9,956 nt of DNA from an uncultured Clostridia bacterium (GCA_946533615.1 CAMNBY010000141.1:1-9956), one strand, 5' to 3'. Shown: positions 1 through 6,226, counted from the stretch's first letter. Notes: generated by a model not told the origin, from the letters alone. Made by a program: numbers and translations.

Positions 1-139
1 GCGACAGCAGCAGGGTGCCTATTATCTTAAAGCTTCTTACTGCAACGCCTCCCGCAACTCTTCCGGCAGCAGCGCCGCTGCTCTTTTTTTTCTTTTTCTT
101 TCTTGCGGTCGTCCTTGGTCTGTTACTGTCCATAAGCAT
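1..139 (-). CDS. Partial N-terminus of a probable class A penicillin-binding protein (transglycosylase/transpeptidase)
   Basis: The reading frame starts at ATG 139-137 (a second in-frame ATG is at 133-131) and stays open to the window edge, giving about 46 residues. What is visible is a cytoplasmic-type tail beginning MDSNRPRTTARKKKKKK, a small Gly/Ala/Val segment, then the start of a hydrophobic stretch (FKIIGTLLLS). A lysine-rich N-tail running into a single membrane segment is typical of bifunctional PBP1A-type enzymes of Clostridia, which polymerise and cross-link peptidoglycan outside the membrane. No catalytic motif lies within the window, so the product name is inferred from this short N-terminus. 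Another type II membrane protein remains possible. An AGGAGG at 165-160 supports translation here. It is 20 nt from the ATG, but a hairpin fills the gap. The gene follows a terminator-like hairpin, so it probably has its own promoter between about 170 and 215. I see a possible -10 (CATAAT) there but no good -35. Confidence 0.55.
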   Translation of the reverse strand, partial: MLMDSNRPRTTARKKKKKKSSGAAAGRVAGGVAVRSFKIIGTLLLS

Positions 140-165
140 TCCCGCGGAACGGGATCCTGCCTCCT
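137..165 (-). promoter_or_regulatory. Ribosome binding site with a hairpin spacer before the PBP-like start codon
   Basis: A consensus AGGAGG occupies 165-160. The ATG at 139-137 is 20 nt away, which is long. Between them lies a perfect 5-bp stem with a 5-nt loop (TCCCG-TTCCG-CGGGA, 154-140) that ends directly against the ATG. If the stem is folded, the effective spacing falls to 5 nt, close to optimal. No in-frame ATG, GTG or TTG lies nearer to the Shine-Dalgarno. Sequence and pairing are seen directly; the effect on translation is inferred. Confidence 0.5.
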
Positions 166-213
166 TTCAGCATAACTCTGCACATCCGTCATTATGGAAG
201 GATATGCCAGTCA

Positions 214-248
214 CAAATAAGCAAAGGGGACGAAATGCCCGCCCCCTT
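214..248 (-). terminator. Intrinsic terminator after ispH-S1 (end of the operon)
   Basis: Read on the minus strand, positions 248-240 (AAGGGGGCG) pair with 232-224 (CGTCCCCTT) around a 7-nt loop. The 9-bp stem has one G-U pair and is followed by a T-rich run (TGCTTATTTG, 223-214). The G-U pair becomes an A-C mismatch on the plus strand, so the minus orientation is favoured. It begins about 58 bp after the ispH-S1 stop and precedes the next minus-strand gene. The T-tract is interrupted, so termination may be partial. Confidence 0.55.
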
Positions 249-264
249 GAATTGCTTTTGTCAT

Positions 265-304
265 CGGGGAGAAGCGCCCCGAGCGAGCGAATGATCGCTT
301 TTTT
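265..304 (+). terminator. Terminator-like double hairpin with an oligo-T tract on the plus strand
   Basis: On the plus strand a CGGGG/CCCCG stem (265-269 with 277-281) is followed by AGCGA-ATGA-TCGCT (286-299) and a run of five more T (300-304). This has the form of an intrinsic terminator pointing at the 3' end of ispH-S1. I see no plus-strand gene in the window for it to serve. On the minus strand the T-tract becomes an A-tract before the hairpin, so it is not a good terminator for the operon. It may stop antisense transcription, or simply be an RNA 3'-end structure. Confidence 0.3.
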
Positions 305-305
305 C

Positions 306-2309
306 TTACTCAGCGGTCTCCTCGGAAGCCTCTGCGGGCTCCTCATCGGCCTCCTCGCCTGTAAACTCGCCGATCTCCTCCTCGTCCTCTTCGGGCAGGA
401 GAGCTCTGATAGAGAGGCTGATCCTCTTCTTCTCGGTGTCGATGTCGGTGATCTTAACCTCTACCTCGTCGCCTACCTTGAGCATATCAGCAACGTTATC
501 CACTCTCTTGTTAGCGATCTGGGAGATATGGATAAGTCCGTCCACGCCGTTGATGATCTGTGCGAAAGCGCCGAAGGAGGTAATGGAAACAACTGTAGCC
601 TTGATGACCTGACCTACCTCGTACTCAGACCTGAAGATCTCCCAAGGATTCTCGGAGTCCTTCTTATAGGTAAGAGCGACCTTCTTGGTCTCGGGGTCGA
701 TATCCTTGATGGTGACCTCTACTTTGTCGCCGACGCTTACGATCTCAGAGGGATGCTTGAAGCGGTTCCACGACAGGTCAGCTCTTCTTACAAGGCCGTC
801 AACGCCGCCGAGGTCAACGAACACGCCGTAATCGGTGATGCTCTTTACCTCGCCGTTAACTGTATCGCCGACCTTAACGTTCTCGAAGAACGCGGTCTGA
901 GCGGCAGCCTTCTTCTCGCGTGCAACAGCTCTGATAGAGCCGACGGCTCTTTGCTTGCCCTCGTTGATCTCAAGGATCTTGAATTCTACCTGCTGCTTGA
1001 GCAGCTCGTTAAGGTCATAATCTCTTCTGGGAGCGGCCTGGGAAGCAGGCACGAATACCTTTACGCCGTTGGACGAAACGAGAACGCCGCCCTTAACGAC
1101 ATTGGTAACAACGCCCGAAAGGATAGCTCCCTCCTCCTTGGCAGCGCAGATCTTCTCGAAGCCGAGAGCTGCGTCTACCTTCTTCTTGGAGAGGGTAACG
1201 ATGCCGTCCTGGTCGTTGGTCTTGAGGACGATAAGCTCAACTGTATCGCCTACACTTACTACATCCTCGGGCTTGGCTGTGGGGTCGTCGCTGAGCTCGG
1301 CTGCGGGGATAATGCCCTGCTGCTTTGTGCCGAGGTCCACATACACTTCGTTGCTGTTTACACTCAGAACAGTGCCCTGCACTCTCTTACCTATATGTAT
1401 AGGCTTCAGAGAAGCCTCCAGTGCCTCCTCAAAGTTAAATTCTTCTTCGTTGTTGATGATCTCACTCATGGTCCGTAGTACCTCCTTGATTATATAAGCC
1501 GGTGTTGATGCTCCGGCTGAAATCCCGATCAATCCTGCCGATGATAAGTCTATACCATCAAGCTCGTCCGCGCTTTCGATCAGATAGCAGGGACAATACT
1601 CATCACAGACAGCTTTGAGCTTGTGGGTGTTCGAGCTGTGCCTGCCTCCCACTATTATCATAAGGTCGGCATTTTTTGCAAGCTCTGCGGCTTCCGCCTG
1701 CCTTTCGGCGGTGGCGCTGCATATCGTGTTGTAGATCAGCGCGTCGGGCGCAAGCTCGGCGGCAGTTTTACAACACTGATCCCACTTAGTTTTATTATAC
1801 GTTGTCTGCGCAAGAATTGCAAGCTTTTTTTTTGAAAAGCCTGTACTTTTCAGCAAATTTTCCAATTCCTTACACCCGTCAAACACAAAAGACTCGGTCT
1901 CGCAGAAGCCTCTTATACCCTCTACCTCCGGGTGAGAGCTGTCGCCCGCTATCAGGACGGTATATCCTTCGGCGGTGCGCTCGGCTGCGATATTGTGGAT
2001 CCTTTTTACGAATGGACAGGTGGCGTCTACGGTCTGGCAGCCGATCTGCTCCAGCCGCTCGAAGACCTGCTTGGGTACTCCGTGCGAGCGGATGATGACT
2101 GTCTGTCCGCTTGTCACCTCATCAAGGGTCACGGCCTTGCAGCCGCGCTCCTCAAGGTCGGCGACGACGTTACTGTTATGGATTATAGGACCTAATGTAA
2201 CGACATTATTGCGGTTATCTAATTCATTATACACTATTTTTACGGCTCTGTCTACACCAAAACAGAAACCTGCGGTCTTAGCGACTAAAATTTTACAATT
2301 TCTTAACAT
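306..2309 (-). CDS. ispH-rpsA: Fused IspH (HMBPP reductase) and ribosomal protein S1
   Basis: A 667-residue two-part protein. Residues 1 to about 284 are IspH (LytB), the 4Fe-4S enzyme that reduces HMBPP to IPP and DMAPP in the last step of the MEP isoprenoid pathway. The three cluster cysteines are C16 (AGFCFG), C98 (DATCPF) and C197 (NTICSAT). Substrate-site residues include H44 (PIIHN), H76 (RSHGVP), H126 and E128 (SSHPEVEG), Q168-T170 and the SSN at 225-227. Four S1 RNA-binding repeats follow at about 305-375, 393-463, 479-549 and 564-636, then an acidic tail (639-667, 16 of 29 residues D/E). S1 binds mRNA on the 30S subunit. IspH-S1 fusions are known in Clostridia. The start is ATG at 2309, one base after the cmk-plsC stop (TGAAATG). 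There is no clear Shine-Dalgarno, so translation probably depends on the upstream gene. A strong internal start lies at M281. All key IspH residues are present, so both halves should be functional. Confidence 0.95.
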   Translation of the reverse strand: MLRNCKILVAKTAGFCFGVDRAVKIVYNELDNRNNVVTLGPIIHNSNVVADLEERGCKAVTLDEVTSGQTVIIRSHGVPKQVFERLEQIGCQTVDATCPFVKRIHNIAAERTAEGYTVLIAGDSSHPEVEGIRGFCETESFVFDGCKELENLLKSTGFSKKKLAILAQTTYNKTKWDQCCKTAAELAPDALIYNTICSATAERQAEAAELAKNADLMIIVGGRHSSNTHKLKAVCDEYCPCYLIESADELDGIDLSSAGLIGISAGASTPAYIIKEVLRTMSEIINNEEEFNFEEALEASLKPIHIGKRVQGTVLSVNSNEVYVDLGTKQQGIIPAAELSDDPTAKPEDVVSVGDTVELIVLKTNDQDGIVTLSKKKVDAALGFEKICAAKEEGAILSGVVTNVVKGGVLVSSNGVKVFVPASQAAPRRDYDLNELLKQQVEFKILEINEGKQRAVGSIRAVAREKKAAAQTAFFENVKVGDTVNGEVKSITDYGVFVDLGGVDGLVRRADLSWNRFKHPSEIVSVGDKVEVTIKDIDPETKKVALTYKKDSENPWEIFRSEYEVGQVIKATVVSITSFGAFAQIINGVDGLIHISQIANKRVDNVADMLKVGDEVEVKITDIDTEKKRISLSIRALLPEEDEEEIGEFTGEEADEEPAEASEETAE
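1467..1487 (-). promoter_or_regulatory. Internal Shine-Dalgarno and start codon for a separate S1 protein
   Basis: Inside the ispH-S1 gene, AAGGAGG at 1487-1481 stands 11 nt before the in-frame ATG at 1469-1467 (M281). Initiation here would give a 387-residue protein beginning MSEIINNEEEFNFEEALEAS, which looks like an ordinary S1 N-terminus, and ending at 306. This is a far better ribosome binding site than the one in front of the fusion itself. The same bases encode K275-E276-V277 near the natural C-terminus of IspH. The motif and its position are seen directly; use in vivo is inferred. Confidence 0.55.
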
Positions 2310-2310
2310 T

Positions 2311-3660
2311 TCAGTGTACCAATTCGATGATAGAATCCATGATCGTGCTCTTCAGCAGCTTGAGCTCCTTGGGGCCGGGGGTGGTCACCTTGAGCTGTTC
2401 GGGTCTGATGGGCTTGCCGAAGCGGACAACTATCTTCCTTCTGAATTTGAGCTTGCCCTCGAAATTGATCCCCACGGGGATAACGGGGCACTGGGCGACA
2501 GCTGCGATCAGAGCCACGCCCGTCTTGCCTCTGCCTACCTTGCCGTCGTGGGAGCGTGTGCCTTCGGGGAAGATCAGCAGGTTCCTGCCGGACTCAAGCT
2601 TTTCGACCGAGAGCTTGATGGCGTCGGTGTCGCCCTTTCCGCGCGCAACGGGGAAGGCGCCCCAGAACTTGATGAGCCCGACAAAGAACTTGCCCTTCTC
2701 GAAGAGCTCCTCCTTTGCCATGAATGAATTAGGCACTCGGCACTGAAGCTCAACAAGCACGGGGTCAAGCATACTGCGGTGGTTGGAGGCGAAGATATTG
2801 CTGCCGTCCTTGGGGACGTTCTCTACGCCCTCGAATTTCAGGTCATACCAGCATTTGAGCAGGAAGATGACTATGTACCTGAGCAGGTTGTAGAAAAAGA
2901 GCTTTACGGGGTTGAGCTTTTTTCCGCGCTTCACGGGCGGATAGTCCGTGAAATCGAGCAGGGGCTTGCGCTCCTTTTTCTCGGGCGGCCTGGCGCCTGT
3001 TTTTTCCTCGATGATGGCAGTGATGGCGTCCACGGTCTCGTCGAGGGTCATCGAAGTGGAATCGACCTCGATGGCGTCGTCGGCCTTTTTAAGCGGGGCT
3101 ATCTCGCGGTGGGTGTCGTTGTAGTCGCGCTGATTGATGTCCTTAAGGACTTCCTCGTAGGTCGATGGGTCGCCCTTTTCCTGAAGCTCCTTGAAGCGGC
3201 GGTTGGCTCGCTCCTCGGCCGAGGCTGTCAGGAAGATCTTGACATCTGCGTTCGGCAGTACGACTGTGCCGATGTCGCGGCCGTCCATGATAATATTATT
3301 CTCGGCTGCTATGCTGCGCTGAAGATCGAAAAGGAACTCCCTGACCTCGGGCACAGCCGAAACTGCGGAGGCACCCATAGAGATCTCGGGCGTGCGTATC
3401 TTGTCGGAAACGTCCTCGCCGCAGAGTATTACGCACTGAGCCTTCCTTTTATATTTCAGCTTCACGTCCACTCCGGGGAGCATGGAGATCACCTGCTCGG
3501 TGTTCTTCACATCGCCGCCGTTGTTTATCACATAATAGGCGATAGAGCGATAGAGGGCGCCCGTATCAACATAGACAAAGCCCAGCTTTGCCGCTATCTT
3601 CTTGGCGATAGTAGACTTTCCTGCACCCGACGGTCCGTCGAGGGCTACGTTTATTCCCAT
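2311..3660 (-). CDS. cmk-plsC: Fused cytidylate kinase and PlsC-type 1-acylglycerol-3-phosphate acyltransferase
   Basis: A 449-residue fusion. Residues 1 to about 220 are (d)CMP kinase: P-loop GPSGAGKST (9-17), DTGALYR (32-38), MDGRDIGT (125-132), the lid arginines RANRRFKE (151-158) and RDYNDTHRE (178-186). A basic, proline-containing linker (about 221-250) leads to a hydrophobic segment (252-270). The PlsC domain follows with its four blocks: NHRSMLD (293-299, the HX4D catalytic pair H294/D299), the GAFPVARGKGD region (334-344), FPEGTRS (364-370) and PVIPVGI (392-398). The kinase makes CDP from CMP. PlsC acylates lysophosphatidic acid to phosphatidic acid at the membrane. No in-frame ATG lies between residues 204 and 297, so the two halves are probably made only as one chain. 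AAGGAGG (3675-3669) sits 8 nt before the ATG. The ispH-S1 start follows one base after the stop. Cmk next to S1 is an old synteny, as in E. coli cmk-rpsA. Confidence 0.93.
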   Translation of the reverse strand: MGINVALDGPSGAGKSTIAKKIAAKLGFVYVDTGALYRSIAYYVINNGGDVKNTEQVISMLPGVDVKLKYKRKAQCVILCGEDVSDKIRTPEISMGASAVSAVPEVREFLFDLQRSIAAENNIIMDGRDIGTVVLPNADVKIFLTASAEERANRRFKELQEKGDPSTYEEVLKDINQRDYNDTHREIAPLKKADDAIEVDSTSMTLDETVDAITAIIEEKTGARPPEKKERKPLLDFTDYPPVKRGKKLNPVKLFFYNLLRYIVIFLLKCWYDLKFEGVENVPKDGSNIFASNHRSMLDPVLVELQCRVPNSFMAKEELFEKGKFFVGLIKFWGAFPVARGKGDTDAIKLSVEKLESGRNLLIFPEGTRSHDGKVGRGKTGVALIAAVAQCPVIPVGINFEGKLKFRRKIVVRFGKPIRPEQLKVTTPGPKELKLLKSTIMDSIIELVH

Positions 3661-3668
3661 AATGGTTT

Positions 3669-3697
3669 CCTCCTTGCGGAGATAAGTTCTTATCTCC
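3669..3697 (-). promoter_or_regulatory. cmk-plsC leader with competing hairpins over the Shine-Dalgarno
   Basis: Positions 3697-3678 form a perfect inverted repeat (arms GGAGATAAG and CTTATCTCC, 2-nt centre; 8 bp if a 4-nt loop is used). The downstream arm ends in CTCC (3681-3678), which can instead pair with GGAG (3673-3670) of the Shine-Dalgarno around a GCAA loop (3677-3674), a GNRA tetraloop. The two folds share CTCC and cannot coexist: one leaves the ribosome binding site free and the other covers it. The 65-bp gap (3661-3725) shows no clear promoter. Pairing is seen directly; regulation is inferred. Confidence 0.35.
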
Positions 3698-3725
3698 TGT
3701 TCTTTTTATTTACTGTCATATCATG

Positions 3726-4955
3726 TCAGCCGTTGGCGCAGGCATAGGCGGTGGAAAAGGCGATCTGCAAGTTGAAGCCGCCCGTATAGGCGTCAACGTC
3801 GATGACCTCGCCGATGAAATACAGCCCCTTTACAAGCTTCGACTCCATTGTTTTCGGGCTGAGCTCGTCGGTGCTTACGCCGCCGCGGGTGATTATCGCT
3901 TCCTCGACGGGACGCATACCCCTGACGGAAAAGCTGAGGCCTTTCAGCAGCTGCACCAGAGTGCGGCGATCCTCGGCGGTCAGCTGGTTGCCCTTTTTGA
4001 AGCCGTCGATACCGCTTCTTCTGACGACCACCGGGATAAGCTTTGCGGGCAGCAGCTTTCTCAGCAGGTTGGAAAGGTCGCGGTTGGGCTGCTCGGAGAT
4101 GTCCCGCAGCAGGCGGTCGTCAAGCTTCTGCTCGCTGAGGGCAGGCTTCAGGTCTATTTTGACCGTATACTTTCCTCTCTCGAGGCTTCCCAGATGTGCC
4201 GATGCCGAAAGCACCAGCGGTCCGCTGAGTCCGAAGTGGGTGAAGAGCATCTCGCCCAGCTCGGAATATAGCGGCTTGTCTCTTCCCTGCTCTGTCAGCG
4301 AGAGGGTGCAGTTTTTCAGCGAGAGCCCCATCATCTCGGCGCAGTCGCGCCTGTCCCTGTCCTCGCAGACGATCGGACAGAGCGAGGGCGTTATATCGGT
4401 GACGGTGTGGCCTGCCTGTCTTGCCAGCTCATAGCCTATGCCCGTTGAGCCTGTCCGCGGATAAGATCTGCCGCCGGTAGCGACCACGACCTTCGGCGCA
4501 AAGAACTCCTCGCTGCCGCAGCGTACTCCCTGCACCGCTCCGTTCTCTGTTATAAGTTTGTCCGCCTCGGCGTGTATTATTCGCACTCCCGCATCACGGC
4601 AGGCATTTATCAGCGCTCCCGCGATGTCGGCGGCCTTGTCGCTCTGAGGGAATACGCGGTTGCCGCGCTCGGTCTTCAGCGGTATGCCGAGGCTCTCGAA
4701 GAAAGCCATCGTGTCCTCGGGGGCAAAGCGGCTGAGCGCCGAGAACATGAATTTCGGGTTTCTCGGGATGTTGTTCATCACGGTTCGGGCGTCGCTGTTG
4801 TTCGTTACGTTGCAGCGTCCCTTGCCTGTTATCAGCAGCTTGCGTCCGCAATGCTTTTCGTGCTCGATGAGGATCACCTCTTCGCCGAGCCACGCAGCCT
4901 GCACCGCACAGAAGAGTCCCGAGGCTCCGCCGCCGATTATTATTCTGTCAGCCAT
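3726..4955 (-). CDS. BaiN/HI0933-family FAD-dependent oxidoreductase
   Basis: A 409-residue flavoprotein from ATG 4955. It opens with the dinucleotide-binding motif MADRIIIGGGASG (GxGxxG at residues 8-13), then GRKLLITGKGRCNVTNN, a second FAD-contact block TGGRSYPRTGSTG, GLSGPLVLSAS in the middle, and the C-terminal family signature GLYFIGEVIDVDAYTGGFNLQ. These place it in the HI0933/YhiN/BaiN family (TIGR00275). It is a widespread flavoprotein group whose physiological substrate is mostly unknown; one member, BaiN, is implicated in bile-acid conversion. The start is uncertain. An in-frame ATG at 5096 overlaps the preceding stop as ATGA and would add 47 residues, but that extension is encoded by a palindrome-rich element and lacks family character. 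I chose 4955 because the conserved fold starts there, although no Shine-Dalgarno precedes it. This gene often sits beside cmk and ispH in Clostridia. I infer no substrate. Confidence 0.88.
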   Translation of the reverse strand: MADRIIIGGGASGLFCAVQAAWLGEEVILIEHEKHCGRKLLITGKGRCNVTNNSDARTVMNNIPRNPKFMFSALSRFAPEDTMAFFESLGIPLKTERGNRVFPQSDKAADIAGALINACRDAGVRIIHAEADKLITENGAVQGVRCGSEEFFAPKVVVATGGRSYPRTGSTGIGYELARQAGHTVTDITPSLCPIVCEDRDRRDCAEMMGLSLKNCTLSLTEQGRDKPLYSELGEMLFTHFGLSGPLVLSASAHLGSLERGKYTVKIDLKPALSEQKLDDRLLRDISEQPNRDLSNLLRKLLPAKLIPVVVRRSGIDGFKKGNQLTAEDRRTLVQLLKGLSFSVRGMRPVEEAIITRGGVSTDELSPKTMESKLVKGLYFIGEVIDVDAYTGGFNLQIAFSTAYACANG

Positions 4956-4961
4956 TTTGAA

Positions 4962-5078
4962 TGGGGGCTCAGCCCCCAAGCCCCCTGCTCGCCGAACGGG
5001 CAGGTTTGTGCCTGCGCTCTCTTTGCTCCCGTCGGTCGCTCCGTTCGCCTTCGGCACAAAGGCGTTCGGCTGCGCTGT
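4962..5078. repeat. Palindrome-rich intergenic element, probably a dispersed repeat
   Basis: The 137 bp between the regulator stop and the flavoprotein fold is packed with inverted repeats, in plus coordinates. GGGGGC/GCCCCC (4963-4968 with 4972-4977) extends by one A-T pair. CCTGCTCG/CGGGCAGG (4984-4991 with 4997-5004) has one G-T pair. TTTGTGCC/GGCACAAA (5005-5012 with 5053-5060) is perfect, and CGCCTT/AAGGCG (5046-5051 with 5059-5064) overlaps it. Composition and symmetry resemble REP- or RPE-like dispersed elements. It has no stop codon in the frame of the downstream gene, so it reads as a 47-residue N-terminal extension of the flavoprotein. No second copy is present in this window, so repeat status is inferred. 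Confidence 0.45.
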
Positions 5079-5092
5079 GACTGACTGCTTTA

Positions 5093-5971
5093 TCATAACC
5101 CACTTCCCGAGTTGTCGCTTTTCTCGTAGACGTCATACTCCTCCCAGATCTGTTCAAGCTTTTCAAAGCTCTTGGAGACGCGGTCGATGTCGGTGATGGA
5201 GACCGCAACGATCAGCGCGTTTATCAGGCTGAGCGGCGCCACAAGAGAATCAACGAAGGAAGCCATATCGCTGTTGGCAAGCAGCAGCGTATCGGCATAC
5301 TGAGCCAGCGGCGAGCTTCGCGAATCCGTGAGGGCGATAACGTGGGCGCCCTTGCTCTTTGCAAAATCCAGCGCCTTTACGGTCTGGCGGGAATATCTCG
5401 GGAAGGATATGCCTATCATCACATCGTTGCCGCCGATGTGCATTATCTGCTCGAACATCTCGCTTGTGGAGGAATTGTGCACGAGCTTTACCTTCGGGAA
5501 CATGAGAGTGAAATAGTAATTGAGGAAGCTGGCGAGAGGGGCAGTGCTTCTTGCGGCTACTATATATATAGTATCGCAGGCGGTTATCATGTCCACTGCG
5601 CGGTCAAAGTCCTCCAGCGAGGTCTCCTCGAGGGTGCGGCGGATCTTGTCGATGTCAAGGCTGAGCACCCGCTCGAGCACTCCCTCGCGGCTGAGCCTGT
5701 CGTTCATGACCTCGATGCGCTGGACGGCGGTGAGCTTGTTGCGCATAAGCCCCTGCAGCGCTCTTTGAAGCGAGGGATACCCGTCATAGCCAAGCTCGGT
5801 GGCAAAGCGCACCACCGTTGACTCGCTTACTTCCACGGCAAGACCCAGCTTCTGGGCTGTCATGAACGCCGCCTTGTCGTAGTGCGAGAGAATGTAGTTT
5901 GCTATGAGCTTATGCCCCTTCGAGAGCTTAGGCATTTTCTCGTTTATCAGTGTAAAAAGATCCTTTTCCAT
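5093..5971 (-). CDS. MurR/RpiR-family transcriptional regulator
   Basis: A 292-residue protein of the usual length for the family. The N-terminal RpiR-type helix-turn-helix domain (about 1-77) has its DNA-reading region around AQKLGLAVEVSESTVVRFAT (39-58), followed by ELGYDGYPSLQ. A sugar-isomerase (SIS) sensor domain lies at about 122-255, with VAARSTAPLASF near its start and SFPRYSRQTV (189-198) at the phosphosugar-loop position. Relatives bind sugar phosphates such as MurNAc-6-P or ribose-5-P and control catabolic genes. No sugar-catabolism gene is next to it here, so its ligand and target are unknown. GGAGGG (5985-5980) lies 8 nt before the ATG. It starts 27 bp after the DUF3006 stop. Its own TGA overlaps an ATG at 5096 in the form ATGA. 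Confidence 0.92.
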   Translation of the reverse strand: MEKDLFTLINEKMPKLSKGHKLIANYILSHYDKAAFMTAQKLGLAVEVSESTVVRFATELGYDGYPSLQRALQGLMRNKLTAVQRIEVMNDRLSREGVLERVLSLDIDKIRRTLEETSLEDFDRAVDMITACDTIYIVAARSTAPLASFLNYYFTLMFPKVKLVHNSSTSEMFEQIMHIGGNDVMIGISFPRYSRQTVKALDFAKSKGAHVIALTDSRSSPLAQYADTLLLANSDMASFVDSLVAPLSLINALIVAVSITDIDRVSKSFEKLEQIWEEYDVYEKSDNSGSGL

Positions 5972-5998
5972 CAGATGATCCCTCCATGGCTCACAGGG

Positions 5999-6226
5999 CT
6001 ATTTGAACAGCTTGTCCTGCATTGCCTTTATCTCAGCGCGTCGCTTTTCCGTGAGGCGTTGGCTTTTTACATATTTACCCTGCCGCCTGACCAGCACATC
6101 GCCGTCGGCGGCTTCTCCCGACAGCTCCTGCGGCGAGAGCACGGTCTTTCTGCCCTGCCCGTCCTCGCAGATGATGCTGCCGTTTTCTATCCTGTCAACA
6201 TAAAGCACAGTATGACCCTCCGTCAT
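5999..6226 (-). CDS. DUF3006 small protein
   Basis: A 75-residue protein matching the DUF3006 pattern: a short beta-rich N-terminus (VLYVDRIENGSIICEDGQG), a middle Leu-Ser-Pro-x-Glu-Leu step (LSPQEL), a GDVL turn, and a charged C-terminal helix ending DKLFK. There is no signal peptide or membrane segment, so it should be cytoplasmic. Its function is not established. Its ATG overlaps the stop of the upstream hydrolase gene (ATGA, 6226-6223), with AAGGAAG just upstream, so the two are translationally coupled. DUF3006 genes are commonly found with ComEC-like hydrolases, which suggests a shared role. The family call comes from motif recognition; the link to the hydrolase is inference. Confidence 0.8.
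   Translation of the reverse strand: MTEGHTVLYVDRIENGSIICEDGQGRKTVLSPQELSGEAADGDVLVRRQGKYVKSQRLTEKRRAEIKAMQDKLFK

Noticed and set aside
190..215. Promoter for the PBP-like gene (TTGTGA and CATAAT on the minus strand)
   Set aside because: The spacing is only 14 bp and the -35 is poor, so I note the possibility in the gene entry but do not call it.
15..1478. Long plus-strand open frame opposite ispH-S1
   Set aside because: It is antisense to four clearly conserved S1 repeats. Its leucine/aspartate-rich composition and a run of phenylalanines from the opposing lysine codons mark it as a shadow. It has no good ribosome binding site.
1489..1494. TATAAT on the minus strand just before the internal S1 start
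   Set aside because: No -35 hexamer lies 16-18 bp upstream, and transcription from it would begin within the Shine-Dalgarno, so it is not a useful promoter.
3678..3697. The cmk leader palindrome as a terminator on the plus strand, followed by a T-rich run
   Set aside because: There is no plus-strand gene upstream for it to terminate. Its position against the cmk Shine-Dalgarno makes a leader role on the minus strand more likely.
2779..3747. Long plus-strand open frame opposite cmk-plsC
   Set aside because: It runs through the complement of the conserved kinase and acyltransferase motifs. The coding signal is entirely on the minus strand.
4962..5078. Transposon or insertion sequence between the regulator and flavoprotein genes
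   Set aside because: The segment is too short for a transposase and shows no convincing target-site duplication. A small palindromic element is the most that can be supported.
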